Positions 22,274-36,059 of a stretch of 64,000 nt of DNA are shown here, piece by piece. The DNA comes from Takakia lepidozioides (lineage: Eukaryota; Streptophyta; Takakiopsida; Takakiales; Takakiaceae), in NCBI GenBank assembly GCA_030704615.1, contig CM060734.1, forward strand, positions 49,430,042-49,494,041, written 5' to 3'. The position numbers and the translations under genes were made by a program. The notes under the pieces were generated by a model. It was not told the DNA's origin, made no database searches, and saw nothing but the letters and a program-made list of their open reading frames with translations. The stretch's first letter is position 1. Each line of letters opens with the position of its first letter.

Positions 22274-22690
22274 ATGCCCTTCCCGGTGAATTGGGAAGCG
22301 TTGTGGAAGCATATTTGGGCTCCTCAGAGGGCAGCCAAAATCTCGGCTTTTCTGTGGAGAATTGCTAACAGGATTCTCCCGATGGGATCATCCTTGGACC
22401 CTCAGGTTGCTTGCAAAATTTGCAGTGACGGACTGACTGTTTCGTCAGAGCATTGTCTTTTTAGTAGCAGGTTTGCTTCTGGCATATGGGCTCGGATCAG
22501 ATCCTTCTATCTTGCTTGGAAGCCTGTGGAGGCATCCAGTGTCTCAATTCATCTCCTCAATCTTCATCAAGCGCAGCTATGGTCCAAATGTACTTCTCAT
22601 TCCCTGAAAAGTACAGCTGATTGCATGTTAAACATAATATTAACCTGGCGAGTAGTTTGTTGCCTAAATGTTGGTGTAAATGAAGCTTAA
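22274..22690 (+). mobile_element. LINE fragment, zf-RVT region
   Basis: A 138-codon frame begins with LWKHIWAPQRAAKISAFLWRIANRILPMG and is followed by CKICSDG and SSEHCLFSSRFASGIW. This is the zinc-binding C-terminal region of L1-type plant LINE ORF2 (zf-RVT). The final histidine/cysteine ligands are partly changed and the rest of ORF2 is absent, so this is a dead fragment. It lies between the 3' end of TRS130 and the GBP gene. Confidence 0.75.
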
Positions 22691-23078
22691 GCTGCCTGTA
22701 AAAGCACGGTAAATTTCCACGATTGATTTGTGGATGACGAATACAATTAGAGAAGACCAGTGGGAAGAGCATGCCTGTGCACTCCCCTTCCTGATTTGAA
22801 TGTGTCCCAGGTAACCCATGACAATGTTTAACAGATCCTACAAGGACACACCTCAACAGAGCTACCCTACATTTGAAGTTGACTTCATGCTAGGGAGGAA
22901 AGGAGGGTGCTGGAAAATTAGGCTGAGTTAAGCTATGGACATGGCTGTGATGAATTGGCCTCTAAACCCACAGGACCCTCATCCAAAAACAATGTGGTGG
23001 GTCCAATCAAAACGCCAAAGATGTAGCTCTTTCGGCAAGAGCTTGAGAAGAAACCTCTTCAGGCCACCTCAGGATATG
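22691..23078. other. 3' flank of TRS130
   Basis: Presumed 3' UTR of the minus-strand TRS130 gene; nothing else was recognised. Confidence 0.3.
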
Positions 23079-26000
23079 TCAGATGTTTTTCATTACACAG
23101 ACAGCAGAGCACGGAGCAGGTGGGAGCACGCAGACTAGGTGAGGGCCAGCAGGGCTATGGTTGATGTAAGCTCGACCTATGTTGGCTAACCGCAAGGCAG
23201 GGGGATGGACATGGCCAGCAATCAATGGAATGCACGCCATTGATACCACAACTCTGGCCCCTACATGCTGGGAGAGAGTAATACATCCTTTCTTTCTTCC
23301 CGCGATCATCCAATTGTCCTCATTGACTTTGAGCTCATAGAACAGCTCCTCAACCTCCTGCAGAGCATACACCATCCCAAAACCGAATATAAAAAAGATG
23401 TTTGTTTTGTTTGACTTGTGCCTCTTGTGAAGGCATGTATAACACCCACTCACAATTCCTATGAAAAAGATCAATTGATCAAACTTTGCTTTTGAGCAGA
23501 AACCACCTTGTGGTCTTTAATCATATTATCTTTCAACTGATTCACAACATCCTTCATAGATCTGTTCCATCTGCAGCTGCAGGTATACCACCTTCTACTG
23601 GAAATTTTCGGTCCGGTTCCGCAGTAAGAAAACAACATGAAAAACCAGCAGCCAACAATACCTGGCCTTTTACAGAGTGACTCGCAATCCTTCCTCCAGT
23701 GTCTCTTGGTTGTGAAGTTGTTGTGTGCCCTTCCTTGAGCCGCTCTATTCTCCATTGAAAGACAACCTGGTGCCCAACTCGAGGGAATTGAGAGGGAATA
23801 GGTAGCATGCCAACTGCTACAAGCTGCTCTAGCACTGGCATTTTGAGAACAAAACTACTTGTATACTCTAACAACTTCCATCCCTCTTCCAAATCCGAGT
23901 CTTGATTCACCGGGGCATGTGCCCCATATCTGCGATCCCCTGAAATTTTGTACTGCACACTCAACACACTCTTCCTTTTCACGTGGTTTCCTTCAAGTGG
24001 GCCGTTACTGAGAGCGCCACTTCCTGCAGTTCACCATTCCATCAAGGGCACAGCCAATCAGTCAAACTGCAAAGAGAGGATAAGGGAGTTCACACCAAAT
24101 TCTTGAAAATAACAATTTTTTCATTTGCTTTGACGTACAAAATTGTAGACAGCAAAAGACGGACTACATGAAAAAGGGAAGATATATTGCAGAAATAAGA
24201 ACAACTTTTGACAGCTCTTGTCAAGAGCTGGACCATTGGTATTGGGTGGATTGTGTCCCAAACGTTTTGTACTGCAGTTACCATAACAATTGTCTGACAG
24301 ATCTTGCAACCGTCATCTTTCTCTTCATCCGTCAATTCCTGTCTCTCTCCTGGTCATAGGTCAACTTAATGTGAGAAAAGAGTACCTTCCTTTCTGACAA
24401 AAGACTCTGAACGGACCACAAAGAGTAGAGCACCCTCAGAAGTTGCTGAGATAGTGAGGGGCAATAGCCAAGGTGGGCTGGGCCGGCCCTCAATGTTGTT
24501 CACATGCACAAGGCCTGGTTGCAATGCCAGCCTAGCATTCTCTATTGTCGATGTAGCTGCCACTTGTGATATGAATGTCACCTGCATAAAAAGTCATGTA
24601 CACTCTTTGAAATGGCGCAGGCAGCCCAAACCGGCAAGCCACTGTGCTATTCATCTAGCTGCCAAGATACCAAGATTAGAACCAACGACTATATTAAGGA
24701 TACGTAATGTGAAAAACTTCCATCTGAAATGGTAGGTTGTAGTGAGAACCTGCAACAGCAAAATGCCATCATTGCCCCCGCTCACCACCCGGGTGGCAGT
24801 CCGAAAAGGAGCTGTAAACTCCACTGCAATTGCTCTGCCAGATACCATCATTTTGGACCACAACAGCATGGTTGGTTTATTCACTAACCCTCTTCTTAGG
24901 CTAGGACTATCCTTACACATTCCATGTACACCCACTCAGAATCCACTAATAGAATTAAGGGCGACGACTAGGAATTGGGTGAACAGTTTCCATCTGCAGA
25001 TCATTATCACCCACTACCTGTTTCTGATGCTGTTCCCTTTTGTTCTGCCCTAACTGGGCGCCCCTGATCTATGGCCAAGGCAAGAGCTGTCTTATGAGTA
25101 CATTTTATTTGTTTCTGATGAATGGTGCTTGTAGAAATAGTGGGTGCCCACTCTCTTGCTGGTGGGTTGGGGGAGCACCTACCAACATGGCTGGGTTCCG
25201 CTAGATAATGAGGGGTGAGTGGTTGAGTTGGTGTTGATGGAATCCCTCCTCATCCATTACTTATCTGGCAGATTCAAGGTGAATGGATGTGAATGACAAG
25301 GCACCAGTACCACATGTGGTAGGAAGAGCAGATAACACACTAAAGGTTGCACCCAGCATACTGAACACCCGTAAACCACCCAACAAGCGTACCTTTCATA
25401 CATACGACTGCGTGAAGCCCCAAACTCCAGCTTCACATTCAAGGTTGCCACCCCTACTCTTGTGCTAAGGCCACCAGCTGTAATTGTCTGTTCATGCCCA
25501 GTAGTGCCATTTGCGAGAGCATCACAGAGAGAGTCAGCAGGTACACCTTTGTCCTTCAAGGATGCACCAATTGTGACGGTGCGGTCAAGGCTTGATAAAG
25601 AGGAGCTCGATAGAGAAGAGCCTGAGGGGCCAGGTTTCAGAGAGGGGGGAGGGGAAGGTAAAGGCTGGATGCCAGCTGATGAGGCCTCATCGGGGTCAGG
25701 ATTGGCCATAACCTGCAACCAAAGCACAGACGAAACTGTACTGGCCCAATCTAGGAGTATCACTTTTCCATCCTTCATTTCAAGGAGCTGAGGACCCTCA
25801 GGGGTAGGGCCAACAGGCAGCTTGCTGCCATCCTCTTGGATCTCCAAGCTCTCACTAGTCTGTCTGATATTTTTGGCCTGTTGAGTGACAGAGAGATGAC
25901 TTGGGCTAGCCTTTGCCGATCCTCCACCAGAAATAATTGCAGATGCCGAATCAGATGGAAATGCTGCACTGTAAATCTCCAACTGGGCTGTCTGTGAGCT

Positions 26001-29000
26001 GTCCAGCTGCAAACCAGGCCTGGCTGAGATATGCATACGAGCACCCTTTAGTAGGTAATTAAGGGGCCGAATGATTAATCCCACCCACTGTCGCTCTCCA
26101 ATCAAAAGTCCTCTTGACACTGCTGCCTTGATCTCTACTAGGGCCCGAGGTTTCAACACCTGTGCCAACAGCAGTCATGCTTACATCAGTGGTACAGAAA
26201 CATGTGTGGCCCGGTAAGTGAATCTCTACATGAAAGGCCGGCTTCACATACGAGTTTATCATACTTGACTGATGACTCAGGCTACTGTATTCTCTGATCA
26301 GTAAATACTTCACCTGGGTTGTCCCTGGGGCCTCCGTTTTTCCATACTCTGCCTTCACTCTAGGTATTTCTTATTCTCGGGGCTCAGGCTGGCCACCTCT
26401 GCAGGTGCATGGTCCTTGGTAGTCTCTGCTTGATGCGCCCTAGGCTCTTCTTAACTGGACCATGTGACGAGCTGATGAGGCACATAACGTGTTCTTCATG
26501 GTTATTTGTGAAGATAGAGTATATCCCACCGTCCTTCCGGTGGGTATTTTTTCATGGTTATTTGAGCAAGTAAAGGTGCTCCTTTGGCTCCACTAAGAAT
26601 GGAATAAATAACCCATCCTTGCCACTGTACCATTTCCAACTCATAATAGTACAGCACTTGCCTACCAGTCCCCCTCAACTCGTTTCATCATTGTCATGAA
26701 TTCAAGTCTGTCCTGTTGTTACTAATGTTTCCTGAGCCAGTCATGTGGTCATCCACCAGGGTACAAAAGGAGAGAGAGAAAACCTCCAGCACAGGTCGCA
26801 GTGGTTTCTCAATGCTGAGATAGTCATCACTCTCAGGAGGGCCGCCCTTAAAACTAGCAGCACTGGTACTGCAGTAGGTATGGGAGCGCAGTCGCACTTG
26901 TCCTATGTGACCCGTCAACACACCCAATACATATGAGCCTGGACGCTGTGGTGGTAGCACCATAAGAACACTATTCTTGCCAGGCCTCAAAACTGGGGTT
27001 TCTGCGCTTTTCACAACCTGCGTCAATGCATTTGTGAGACACTGTTGTTACCTACTTGTGTCTGTCACAACAAAGACACAGGCCTTCATGGCAGAAGAAC
27101 ATGATAGTACAACAAGAGATCAGTTACTCACAACACATGAAAGCCTTTAATAGCAGAAAAATTCCCACCGCCCTTCTTCCTTCCTTCCTAAGCTCTTCAT
27201 GTTATTATCCTCTATTCAAGTAATACCAGGCATGTAGAGGGGAGTTTATCCACACCTTAGCACCTTCATCAGCACTAAACGTTGTGATCAATGTCAAGCT
27301 CAAGGACTCCATGGAGATGGCACTCACGAATCCACTCCAAACCGTGACCATCAAAGTCCCGGGATCGCCCTCACACAAATCAAGGGGAGGGCCACCCCTT
27401 GCAGCAAATGTGATCAGAGCTGAGACATCCAAGGAGACAGGAAACTTCAACCCACCATGGGCAAGTCTTACTATCTCAGACTGCAGAGAATGACGGACCT
27501 CGTTGGAGAGAAGGCCTGGCCCCAGGGAAAGGAGTTTGATGCAAGAGGAGAGGTAGCCAGCCCAGTCAGAGAGTTGTTTTTGGCAGTCGGAGAGGCGTGG
27601 GAGGACTTCGGCCAGTAAGGCATGCCAGCGTTCGGCCGCATAAAGAGCACAAACCTGTTGGGGGAGATTGCATTACACAAAGAGAGAGAATACTTAGCGC
27701 ATAGACAAGAATGTACTGCCCCACGGACATCAGAAAACAAACATCCAGTTAGTCGAGCTTCTCTGCTCCAGCCATCCAAGATCAAATGTAGAAATTTGCA
27801 GATCTGAGTGGTGTTAGAAAATCTTCCGATTCCTCAATCACTTTTTGTATTGGCTAGAATAAGAGATGCGAAGGATGAACTTTGCTAGGACACTCCACGA
27901 CCCATTCATTGCTTTTTTTCAGAGTTCCATGGAAGTTACCCCATTTTCCTGAAAACAGTCCCATCTCCCTTGCAGATCATGTTTGAAATCTATCAAAGCT
28001 CTAGATAATCCTGTTGCAGTATATGAAAGGAGCAATGTCACCTTCTCAAAAAGCCTGCCAGCTGCATCCATTGCACCACGCCGGTAGTGGACAGCCGCCA
28101 TCTCACCATCTAGGACTACCCCATGCCTCTTGCGCCATGAGCGATGGAAGTTGTCAGCTGCTGCACGTGTGAGGTCCAAGTAGAATTCCTGCCCATCATT
28201 CCATTTTGACGAAGTGTAGGTAAATGACCACAAGAGATGAGATAATGTGTCTTGTTACCCTTAATATCATTCAGGTTCTTTAAAGCAGGTAATTAAAACA
28301 ACCTAAGTTTCCCCACCTGAGCATAAACTGAAACTTGTACCTCAAAGCCTTCAGCTGAAGAGAGAGCCTTGCGAAGGGTTTCGTCAGTGATATTGTTCAA
28401 CAGCGCATGTTCAGCTGCTGCTTGTATCTCAGGAAGTTTCATTGGGCGGTCTATGCCTGGTCGAGGGGTTCCAGGGCTCGGAGGGGGCAGTCCCGGACTA
28501 CCTGGCCGACCCTGAATGGAGGTTGATGGAGACGCCAAATCAACATCTGCAGCTGGGCTGCCATAGGTCCCCACATTATACCCACACAGTTTTTCCAAGG
28601 TGCCCTTTTGTGATGCGACAAAGGCTCCCTCCAAGCAATCAAACTTGTGTGAACACTCTAGTTTTCCTGGATGCCTTAAATTCCTTTATGACTGTCTTCA
28701 TCTCTATATTGATGGGAAGTATAGCACCAATCATGGTACACGTCTTCCATGTTTCTCCCTCTTTTCTGTATGGCAAGCATGAATAAAAAGCTTTCTCATC
28801 CTTCAGCAGTTTCGGTATTCTTTGTTTCCAACAATACTCATTTAGCTCAGTCAATTTCCTCCACAGCATGAGAAAGGGAGGGTATTGTGGGGTCAAAAAG
28901 GGGGTCATGCTAGCAGTGACCAACTTAAAAACAGACAAAAGTAGATGGGTTGCTTCTCACCTTTCTCTAGTGAAGGAAAGCTGATTCATGTCAAGAATCT

Positions 29001-32000
29001 CTGTCAGGTTGCCAGCTGACAGAGAGGCTCTCCGACGGTTGGCCTCCCGAAGAAGTACAGTAGGTGAAAGCGAGAGTTGTTTTCTAAGCAATCCAGGACT
29101 GACTTGTTTGTCCTGCGATGATACCTGATGCCATTTAGCCACAATCAACAGTGACCCATGACTGGTCCCAAATTACCAGTCCTGTACTGTTCCATGTCAT
29201 AGATGTCCTAGATACAGCCATGTGGCGTCGGAGCCCATGCATTATAGAGGGAGGGAGGGAGAAGCAGAAAAGGGATACCTTCAAACGCGAGAGACACAGA
29301 AGGGGAAGCGGGGGGCTGAATGAATGTAAATAGTACTACCAGGAAAAGAAAGGAGCACCTGTTCTTTGGCCAGGATGCGTCTTGTTGCATCCGGAGGGAC
29401 GGCAGGCCAGACAGCAGGCTTGGGCCATGGCAACATGCTCAATGCGGCACTGCTCAGATCATTGGCAACAACAAATCAAACCCAGTGTTATTACATGCTG
29501 AAACTTATTATGTTGCGTTCCGTTGTGTTCAAGAAACTTACTATGTACTATGTTATTATATGCGCATGACTGTACTGATCAACCTCAGAAGTTGCCAACT
29601 GCATGACTGTGAGCTAAGCCAACTGACTGCATGGTGAAACAAAGACAGACAAAACTGGAAGCACATGGAGGGGAAGGAACAGGGAACTAGTATAAATACC
29701 TGTTGCAAGGGCTTCTCTCGATGTTATGACCATATCCAATCAAGTCTGCCAGTCTCATCAACTGCAGGTAATTCCGCCTCACAAAGTCAACAACAGACAA
29801 AAGGTATATTCAGCAATTTGAAGCACTTCACCGCATACTTTGAAATAGAACAGACACAGCAAGGGAATTGACAGTTCCTAAGCCATTTTCCTTGCAATTT
29901 GGAGGGTCAGGGAGGGTATCTAAAGTTTTGTAAGCTGTTGTCTCATTGAATGCTGTAGTTTTGCCCCACATAGAGCTGTGGGTAGTGTAGCATATCTTCA
30001 GTCTGTCCCCTTCTACTTGCTAGCAGTCCAAAACACCTTCATTAGGAACCACTGCAAGTGTTTCTAGCTAATATGTTCAATGGAGGCCTAGGTCTTTTGC
30101 ATAGATTTTATTAAACGATACACCATAGATCTGGATTTTCCACCCTGGATCTAAAGTGATATCCGTATATCTTGCAAATACACACATGGAATCTAGCATA
30201 CATGGCTACCTGTTACAGAGAAAAGAATGAGCTACAAGGGCACCTTGGTTCGGGCATAGGAGTACAAGTCACCCTGCAGACGATAGAAGTCTTTCTCTAC
30301 ATCAGGTGTCACAGTCAGCGCTGTAAAACGCCGGGCTGTCGCTGTCACCAGTGCAAGACACGCCGTGATCACCCATACTTCCCGCAGACAGAATGGCAAT
30401 TTTTTCTGGTAGACAACACAAGGAAGGAGCCCCCTCAAATGATGTCACATGTCTCTAAGCATGCTCATATCACATTCATGTGCATGATGAATGTCAACAG
30501 AACAAATGCTGGTACCTCATATAGAAGGAGAGTTTTGGAGAAGGAGATGATAAAAGAGTGGCCCCTGGCTGAAACTTCTGCTGGGCGATTCAGACTGAAC
30601 AACAGCTGCATCCATTACAGTTTATCAGTATCAACCCCACTAATGAACGACGGGCAATTGTGCTTGAAAATTAGTGGTTACTTGTAAAAAGACACAAAAG
30701 AAAGACTTGCCCTTGCTTACCTTGGCAAGTGATTATGACCTAAATCCAAAGCACTGCAGAAAATACATGTTGCTCTATCGAGCGTTGAAAGATATGGATA
30801 GAGGTTGTCATGTCGTAGCTTAGGGGTAACAGATATAGATAAATATTGACCCTCATAGGCCTGAGGTCATCCTGTAGTCAACCATAACAAACATACACAC
30901 ATTATGTAAGGAGGAGCCCCAATGGCCCATGGGTTAAGTAGAACACCAGAGACAGAAAGTACTGATAAGAATTGCTTGGCGTAGTCTTGTGGCCATAGAA
31001 CCGCGCCGAGATTGGAGGAGCAAAAGGGAACAGTCGGTACCTTCATGAGGGGCTCACTCCACTAGTGGGCATTACCATGATATAAACAATTTGTTCAATT
31101 TTCCAGATTTCCTGTACGTAGCCCTTCACACAAGCATCAAACTGCTCTGTATGATCTTCTGAAGAGTTAGACCCTGACAGGACCACGGCTTTAGGCTCAG
31201 CCTCAAGGTTTTGAGCAGAGGTGTGGGGACTATGTTCTTGATGGTCCTGAACAGGGTCACTCTCCGATGAGAATACCCCAGAGATTGTATCAGTAAAAGG
31301 ACTTTGTTTCCAGACCGCCCACACATCGGGCATTGACAATCTCCCTTTCGTCTCTCAACGGTTTTGTTCAACCCTGCCCTGATTCTATATTTCAATTCTA
31401 GTGCAAAAGGTAAAAGAGACAGACAGAGACACCAGAGACAGAGTGAAACAAAGAAGAAGAAACAGGGAACATAGTAACATCCATCAGGGCCCCCAGATCC
31501 CCTGGGAGAAAGTAGAACAACAAAAGTGTGCTTATTGGACTTGCTCATGTAGCAATCTGATCATAGAACCCACACCCACTGTGGAGAAAACGTCAAGAGA
31601 GGAAGAAACAAGCAAAGACAAAGTATGCACAATAAACCAAGGAAACTTCAGAGATTGCTTGTCATCTTCTTGAGGTGAAAGAGGGAGGTGAAAAAGGGAT
31701 GCCTGCTTAGCATCAGGGTCTTAGCCTAAGTGGTAGAACATACCCCTAAGTTAAGGCAATCCAGGTTCTAAACCTGAGTGTGAAGCAAGAGTCATCACGT
31801 TCCCCGTTGAGGGTTTCCGAGCATCCTCCCTTGATGGTACAAGGGGCTAAGTGATGTCACAGTCCGTTTATTGGCGTTTGGGTTGGGACTGTACGGGGAT
31901 GAGCGGTTCCATTTGGACAGACCCACGTGTTTCCTAGACAAAAAACCTCAAAAGAAAGGAGGGAAAAAGACACAGATTACTACATCCACAAGAGGCCAGA

Positions 32001-35000
32001 GGGTTGATGCCTGCTTGTGAATAATACCTGTGCTTGCCGAGAGAAAAGGTATTGCCGGAAATCAAATTCACGCACAGAGTCGTCATGCGCAAACTGACTG
32101 AAAGGTTTGCGTGAACCCTCTAACAGCGCAGCACGCTCATCCCCATTCTCCATTCCTCCGAAGTCAGTCGACTTCACATTCGGCGCATTCACTGCCATGG
32201 TTGCCCATCACTTGTACATGAGAAACCTAAGTACAAGCTCAGACTTTCAGCTGTACAAGATTAACTAGGTTAGGGGAACAGTACCAATTGAGCATTACAC
32301 TTAGATCAAAATATGCTTTTAAACAAAAAGCTGCTCAGGCACAATGGCAATTACCAGTCTCCAGGTAGATCTGCTCCAATTCGTCATACTCACGTAGTGC
32401 ATCCTCTTGCAAGTATGCCATCTCAAACATGAATGCCAAGCTCTCCTGCAATTACACTCCCTATGCATCAGTACAAGCCAGAGTATCAGCAGGCAGATTA
32501 GCAGGTATACATTCCTAAAGAAGATCACAAGTCAATTTACTTGGGAGTAAAGAGTGATTACGATGGAGTCATGAACCCCCAGTACTTCAAAATTGGCACA
32601 GCACATGTAATTACAAAGAGTCCAGCTCGTAAATACCCCGAACTTGGACTAGACCTGATATAGAGGGTAATCACCACTGCTCCCCAATCAGAGATGAACT
32701 TCCATCCCAATTACTGTCTGAGCCTAACTGGCTTAAGGCACAAGGACATAGACTGCATCTTCCTATGTTTCTTTGCTGTTTCCTTTGTGCTCTAATTTTT
32801 CAAGGAGAAATTTGTAACATCACACTGGTAGCTGGGGGTAGAGCCAGTTAGATAACACATATACCAGCATAGATCATTCCAAAAGATCCAGGGAGAGGAA
32901 TGGACAAGAACCCACCTGGGAGTCTCACAAAAGGAACCCGTTAGGAGGAAAGAAATAAGTCACCCTTTCTCTTTGCATAACTGTGCCCCTCAGTGTGGAC
33001 TATGATATTAAGTGCATTGGCACACTGGTCACAAAGGTAAGCTGATGGAATAGATATTGTCCCCTATACATCCACACACGTGCAATAGTGGAAAGACGAA
33101 AAGGATGAAATGTGGCTGGTGCTGGTAATGTCGTCCTATACACCAAAACTTATAACATCAGTTCAAGAACATGTAGAAGAATCACCTTGACGATGAAGAA
33201 ATTGCAGAAGTTCCAGGCAGGCATAAACCGATTTTCACTAAGCTTTCGAACCTCCTCCTCATAATACTGGACACGGCGGTCAAGGGTGTTGCGAATGCAC
33301 TCCACTGCCTTAGCCTCCAGTTCAACCCATGCTCCTGGGTCACCCCCATGTAGCTCCAATCTGCAACACCTGCATCCAGAAAGCCAAAGTATTTAAGTTG
33401 GTAATCAGATCCGTGAACTCGTTTAGTGCAACCGAGAACAGTAACCAGCATCCAGCAACCTGAGAACTTTTCCTTCAATTCTTAGTCTTGAGGGCCTTTC
33501 TTGCTACAATTCTCACCGCAAGAACAAGAACCCACTAGATCATCCAATCAGCAAATAGATTGGGTAATGTTTGCATTTCAGAACCACAAGAAATAACAGG
33601 TACCTTTCTCGCTTTTTAGAGCTGAAGTCGACTTCAAGTTTGGAGTACACTCTCTTGGTGAGCTTGTTTGCATTGTCGGTGACAGATTTGGAAACAAAAA
33701 CAATAAACCATTCCCGGTCCTCATTCTGCACTATTGTTTTCAGCCGTAGTTTCAAAAGATTCTTATACTCATCAAGGTCCTGCAGTGAAAAAAGGTGTTA
33801 GTATACTCCTGGCAGCATAAATTGATATCTTGCCTCTAAACACTAGTAAAAATAGGTTTACATCTTAAATAAGGTAGGCCAGACAAAGAGAGAGTCCAAG
33901 ACAAAGCACTAGAAGCCCAAGGTAGGCACATCGGTCATGTCCCTTCCAAACACATACAATTTCTTCTTGAGAGGAAGGGTGAAGGGGGGAAAGGTTCACT
34001 TACTTCACATGTTACAAGTATGATGCAAGCATATGGGCGGCGAAACCACAAAGGCAAGGGCAATGCTTCCCCTGGAAAGCGGCCACGGAGGCGAGCATCA
34101 GTTGTAAGAACATATTCCACTGGCAAGCGCTCCACTATCACCAGATTCCGTGCCTTGTTGTTCAAGCTGGCCTTCTTGAAGGGCACACGTGCCTCAAAGC
34201 CCTCTTGCACCGTCGGCCATAGATTATTCACATCCTCAACTGCAGGAAAACGTGATCAACTGGGATTAGATTGTATGTAAGACGAAGGGTTCATTTCAAA
34301 AGGAAGGACCTTTGTATTTAGCTGCTACTTGAGCTGCATTCCTAGTGGTCCTGCATATCTGAATGCAGTTCCTCTCCAACTGACCGACTATATCCCATCA
34401 TTGGACTTATATGAATCTAGAGTCACTTCAAAGCCTTTGCATAGACCTTGCTCTCTCCCATGAGGTCAATAATGAGAGGCCAAACCCAAGGAGGGATTAT
34501 ATCCAAGACACCACATATCATCCCAAGTTGTTGGCCCAGGTACAAAAGGAAGATTTCCCCCTCTTTACATGCCCTTCTCCCTCTGTACTCTGCACGAGTT
34601 CTACAGATGGAAATCCACTATCTAGTGAATTGGCTTCGCGTGACAATAACTGGATTGTGGCATGCAAGGAAATCATAGTCATTCAGGTGGGAGCCAACAT
34701 TTCATTAGAAATTTTTTTTAAGAGTTGATGAGTTCTGAAAACCTAACTATCCTGACCCTCCTGATTGCGAAATATGTTTGTTTCTTCCAATGAAGTGGAT
34801 ACAGTGGGGAGGGTCGACCGAAATATCCTGCAAACGTACATATAGAGTGGCCTAAACATGGAGCTGAACCTTTATAATCCACTAAACACAACCTGATCCA
34901 ATGTGTTTTAACCTTTCAATCGCAGTAGTATAACATTCATTCTTCCTTCGTGTCGGTGCTGGCGTAAAGCTGCTAACAATGCAGTTACATAGTTCGTTAA

Positions 35001-35167
35001 CTCAGGGTCACATTGACACCACATAACAATTAATTCCAGCAAAGCTAGTGTCAGAAAGGGACATTGAGACCCCGTCCAATGAAGCGAATGAGAGGAGGCA
35101 TACTGGCAACAATGAGGCGCTCCGACGCATTCTTGACCATCTGAAACTGTGACAAAGGGCTGGCCAT
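23079..35167 (-). CDS. TRS130: TRAPPII complex subunit TRS130 / TRAPPC10 (20 exons)
   Basis: A homologue of Arabidopsis CLUB/TRS130, a TRAPPII-specific subunit that acts at the trans-Golgi and cell plate as part of a Rab-GTPase exchange complex. Proposed exons: 35167-35104, 34239-34004, 33779-33604, 33369-33186, 32445-32355, 32191-32028, 30605-30516, 30405-30244, 29761-29700, 29449-29359, 29124-28961, 28557-28341, 28188-28042, 27654-27256, 27017-26784, 26159-25393, 24834-24750, 24581-24386, 24023-23662 and 23357-23079. All have GT-AG ends, and the phases join into one frame of 1389 residues and a stop. Landmarks: MASPLSQFQMVKNASERL start, VEYVLTTDARLRGRFP, AKLEVDFSSKKRER-like exon 3, ECIRNTLDRRVQYYEEEV, LPFCLREVWVITACLAL, LLREANRRRASLSAGN, KRHGVVLDGEMAAV, CEGDPGTLMVTVWSGF, LPPQRPGSYVLGVLTG, KPRALVEIKAAVS, and NWMIAGRKKG with GPHLVCVLPP at the C-terminus. 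Exon 12's start has a weak pyrimidine tract. It is longer than Arabidopsis (1259), mainly through a Ser/Pro-rich insert in exon 16. It looks intact. Confidence 0.93.
30970..31395. repeat. dispersed repeat family, copy 3 (in TRS130 intron 6)
   Basis: Nearly full-length match to the repeat at 225-660, in the same orientation, inside the intron between TRS130 exons 6 and 7. The minus-strand reading gives CQCPMCGRSGNK and LGYSHRRVTLFRTIKN, shared in part with copy 1. Confidence 0.6.
31712..31955 (+). mobile_element. tRNA-derived SINE candidate (in TRS130 intron 6)
   Basis: A box-A-like TAGCCTAAGTGGTAGAACA is followed about 35 bases later by a box-B-like GGTTCTAAACC. These are the two internal RNA polymerase III promoter elements of tRNA-derived SINEs. 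A body of about 170 bp follows and ends near an A-rich 'ACAAAAAACCTCAAAAG'. Flanking duplications were not established. Confidence 0.45.
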
Positions 35168-36059
35168 GGCTGCAGCAAGGGTCTGTCCATACTTACACCT
35201 GCCCCTGTCCCTGCCTCCACATTCTTCGCTCCCGCTTTCTTCCGCAAAGCTGGATCCGCATAGCTAAAGTATAGAGATACAATCCCAACCTAACATTCCA
35301 AAATAAGGACCGAGCGAGAATCCATCAATTTCATCGCCATCGCTGCCTGGAATATTAACAGAGAAATAGCAGACAATGTAAAGGTGGTACCACGCGTTGA
35401 AGCTCAAACAACTAGACCTGAACAAAAATGTGTCACTGGACACAGAGAAAGGCGTGAAGGACAGACTGAAAAACAGCGATCAACCTCAACTAGCAACGCA
35501 CGCAAGACAAAGATGAAGCCCCCAAGTTTTCAACTTTCATATTTCTGCGCCTAACACCACATACTACAATGCAAGAAAAAAATACATTTCACGAAACCTA
35601 CAAAACCAGGGACGGATTCCCCGCCGATTTTTCCAGCTCGGTATTAAATGGAGTTGAGAACATGAATGCAGGAAAGCGAAACACACGGATGCACAAGAAA
35701 AACAAGTAGACAGATATATATAGAGAAAGACGGGGCCAGGGGGACGAAATTACGTGTGGTTGTGAGCTGAGAATGAGTGGAATCCAAGAAACAGAGTGTG
35801 GCAGCGATCACAGTGCAACACACCCAACGCACTCGGAAAACGGCAATGGACAGAATGACGAGGAGAAGCACGGTACAGAAGGAGGGTGCTTCCGCCTATC
35901 TCCTGCTGCCACGTCCCCTCCTACAGTAGCCTAAAATCTTGTAATGGGGTTTGGGAGTCTCAGTGAATGAATGTCTCATGAATGAAACATAAATTCTTAT
36001 GCCATAAATTCATCTAATTAAAAAAAGAAAAAACAATTGTCCTCTACATAATGAAATGA
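35168..36059. other. 5' flank of TRS130
   Basis: Promoter and 5' UTR region of the minus-strand TRS130 gene up to the start of the transposon block. No reliable core promoter element was identified by eye. Confidence 0.3.

Noticed and set aside
23471-23755. Extra TRS130 exon between exons 19 and 20 (reading RSMKDVVNQLKDNM)
   Set aside because: Exon 19 (ending 23,662) and exon 20 (starting 23,357) already join in phase 0 and match the family; the extra reading has no support in the homologue.
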